DNA of 64,000 nt from Streptomyces sp. NBC_00433 (GTDB lineage: Bacteria > Actinomycetota > Actinomycetes > Streptomycetales > Streptomycetaceae), in contig CP107926.1 in assembly GCA_036015235.1 (NCBI GenBank), positions 3,972,001-4,036,000 of the forward strand, read 5' to 3'. Positions 62,440-64,000 of the stretch are shown here, in pieces (position 1 is the stretch's first letter; every line of letters begins with the position of its first letter). The position numbers and the translations under genes were made by a program. Below the pieces are notes generated by a model that was not told the DNA's origin, ran no database searches, and saw only the letters and a program-made list of their open reading frames with translations.

Positions 62440-63420
62440 TCAGAGGCGCTGTGCGACCTCGGTCGCCCAGTACGTGAGGATCATGTTCGCGCCGGCGCGG
62501 CGGATCGAGGTGAGCGTCTCCATGATGGCGCGGTCGCGGTCGATCCAGCCGTTCGCGGCGGCCGCCTCGACCATCGCGTACTCACCCGAGATCTGATACG
62601 CCGCCACCGGCACGTCCACCGTGTCGGCGACCTTGCGGAGCACGTCCAGATACGGCAGCGCGGGCTTGACCATCACCATGTCGGCGCCCTCGGCGAGGTC
62701 GAGCGCCAGCTCGCGCATCGACTCGTGGAAATTCGCCGGGTCCTGCTGGTACGTCTTCCGGTCGCCCTTCAGCGAGGAGTTCACGGCCTCGCGGAAGGGG
62801 CCGTAGAGGGCGGAGGCGTACTTCACCGTGTAGGCCAGGATCGCCACGTCCTGCCGGCCGATCTCGTCCAGCGCGTCGCGGACGACGCCGACCTGGCCGT
62901 CCATCATCCCCGACGGTCCGACCACATGGACGCCGGCGTCCGCCTGGACCTGCGCCATCTCCGCGTAGCGTTCGAGGGTGGCGTCGTTGTCGACCCGGCC
63001 CTCGGCGTCCAGGACGCCGCAGTGGCCGTGGTCGGTGAATTCGTCCAGGCACAGGTCGGACATCACGACCATGTCGTCGCCGACCTCCTCGACGACGTCC
63101 CTGATCGCCAGTTGCAGGATGCCGTCCGGCTCCGTCCCCTGGCTGCCGACCGCGTCCTTCACCTCGGGCACGCCGAAGAGCATGATCCCGCCCACCCCGG
63201 CGGACGCGGCCTCGACGGCCGCCTTGCGCAGGGTGTCCCGGGTGTGCTGATACACCCCGGGCATGGTGGAGATCGCCTGCGGCTCGCTGATTCCCTCCCG
63301 CACGAAGGCCGGCAGGATCAATTCCGCCGGGTCGAGCCGGGTCTCTGCGACCAGGCGCCGCATCGCCGGGCTGGTACGCAGCCGCCTCGGCCGCGCACCG
63401 GGAAACTCGCCATAGCTCAC
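62440..63420 (-). CDS. hemB: Delta-aminolevulinic acid dehydratase
   Basis: 326-residue porphobilinogen synthase. Catalytic lysines are Lys200 in [11 protein letters not shown] and Lys252 in VKPALPYLD. The metal region reads [15 protein letters not shown], with fewer Cys than the zinc type, pointing to Mg or mixed metal use. The GTG at 63420 (reading SYGEFPG) is preferred as GGAGG lies 4 nt before it; the ATG one codon earlier would be only one base from it. HemL at 41653-42966 makes its substrate. Confidence 0.95.
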   Translation of the reverse strand: MSYGEFPGARPRRLRTSPAMRRLVAETRLDPAELILPAFVREGISEPQAISTMPGVYQHTRDTLRKAAVEAASAGVGGIMLFGVPEVKDAVGSQGTEPDGILQLAIRDVVEEVGDDMVVMSDLCLDEFTDHGHCGVLDAEGRVDNDATLERYAEMAQVQADAGVHVVGPSGMMDGQVGVVRDALDEIGRQDVAILAYTVKYASALYGPFREAVNSSLKGDRKTYQQDPANFHESMRELALDLAEGADMVMVKPALPYLDVLRKVADTVDVPVAAYQISGEYAMVEAAAANGWIDRDRAIMETLTSIRRAGANMILTYWATEVAQRL

Positions 63421-63424
63421 CATC

Positions 63425-64000
63425 CCTCCACGGTACGCCTGCGGCGCGCCTGCTCTTCCCGACGTCCCGTCGGTGCCAATCCGCTGGCCGCGGTGGCTGA
63501 GAGGGTCCCCTTCGGCAGGGGGCGCCCCTTCCCGCGGGCCGCGGTGGCGCCGCGGTCCCCTTCCGCAAGGGGGTGCCATTCCGCGGGCCGCGGTGGCGCT
63601 GCGGTCCCCTTCCGCAAGGAGTGCGCTTCCCCCGAGCACGGTGGGTGAGGGGTGCCCCTTCGGCAGGGGGCGCCCCTTCCCGCGGGCCGCGGTGGCGCCG
63701 CGGTCCCCTTCCGCAAGGGGTGCGCTTCCCCGAGCACGGTGGGCGGGGGATGCCCCTTGGGCAGGGGGTGCCGCCCAGGGGCGCGAGGCTGCATCTGATC
63801 TGCGGCTGGCGCCGCGTGGGCGCGCAACCCACCACTCACCGTCGTGTGCGACGGACCGCCACCACCCCAGGGGCGCGGGGAACTGCGCGACCAGCCGTCG
63901 ACGAGCTGCACGTCGCCCACCGGCGCAAAGGGGCTGTTTCGGTTCGATCCGGACCACCGGCCGGTGGTCGGCTGAGCGCGCAGTTCCCCGCGCCCCTGGG
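63425..64000. repeat. Intergenic mosaic repeat, copy E, with tandem hairpin units
   Basis: No gene seen up to the window edge. Between 63480 and 63780 several variants of a CCCCTTCCGCAAGGGG hairpin alternate with CCGCGGGCCGCGGTGGCG and GAGCACGGTGGG segments in irregular tandem. From 63800 the arms GCGCGGGGAACTGCGCG (about 63874-63890) and CGCGCAGTTCCCCGCG (63977-63992) appear, with the reversed GACGGACCGCCACCACC module shared with copies A and B. Confidence 0.85.

Noticed and set aside
63480..63780. CRISPR array or VNTR gene
   Set aside because: Repeats are irregular hairpins without constant spacer length, and no open frame with normal codon use covers them.

Overview
The window is high-GC actinobacterial DNA, almost certainly from a Streptomyces-type chromosome. 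The signs are strong G/C third-position bias, frequent GTG starts with GGAGG-type ribosome sites, the futalosine menaquinone pathway, a class I lysyl-tRNA synthetase, zinc-ribbon and DUF2637 proteins typical of streptomycetes, and a streptomycete-type secreted phospholipase A2. I see no rRNA, tRNA, CRISPR array, prophage or insertion sequence. About 60 protein genes are supported.

Layout. 1-6584 (minus): start of a complex I operon, nuoA to nuoG, with nuoG cut by the window edge and a Rex-like operator upstream of nuoA. 7153-15033: cell-wall hydrolase, small enzymes, a membrane Ser/Thr kinase, a geranylgeranyl-reductase-family flavoprotein and a zinc-ribbon membrane protein. 15034-18281 (minus): menG, mqnC, mqnA. 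18538-20762: cold-shock protein with a structured leader, and a long-chain acyl-CoA synthetase. 21173-26570: a fatty-acid module (thiolase divergent from a FabG4-like reductase and a MaoC-like hydratase) followed by MarR, TetR and small genes. 26944-34789: second menaquinone block (mqnE, an Lrp regulator, UbiX-like mqnM, mqnP, mqnL) interrupted by a rhomboid protease and a lipoprotein. 34825-39004 (minus): System II cytochrome c maturation (resA, ccdA, resB, ccsB). 39128-42966: Tat-type lipoprotein deacetylase, histidine phosphatase and hemL. 43310-50839: accessory genes, including a cyclodeaminase next to a FolD paralogue, a phospholipase A2 and a lectin-linked alginate lyase. 50984-62374: rtcB, two lipoproteins, a DUF2637 membrane protein, divergent lysS/argS, a PAS-PP2C phosphatase and a membrane acyltransferase. 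62440-63420 (minus): hemB.

Together much of the window serves the respiratory chain: complex I, naphthoquinone synthesis and tailoring (MqnA, C, E, L, M, P, MenG and a MenJ-like reductase), cytochrome c assembly and two tetrapyrrole genes (hemL, hemB).

The most notable non-coding signal is a mosaic repeat family present at five intergenic loci (about 15.75-16.15, 20.8-21.15, 26.6-26.94, 40.5-40.95 and 63.4-64.0 kb). It is built from a hairpin with arms like CGCGGGGAACTGCGCG / CGCGCAGTTCCCCGCG plus smaller shared modules. Where the downstream boundary is visible, each copy lies just past the stop codon of a minus-strand gene. Other candidate control sites are palindromes upstream of nuoA, the NlpC/P60 gene, the fatty-acid module, the alginate lyase and a small membrane protein, a terminator-like hairpin in the cold-shock leader, and two DnaA-box-like sites between lysS and argS.
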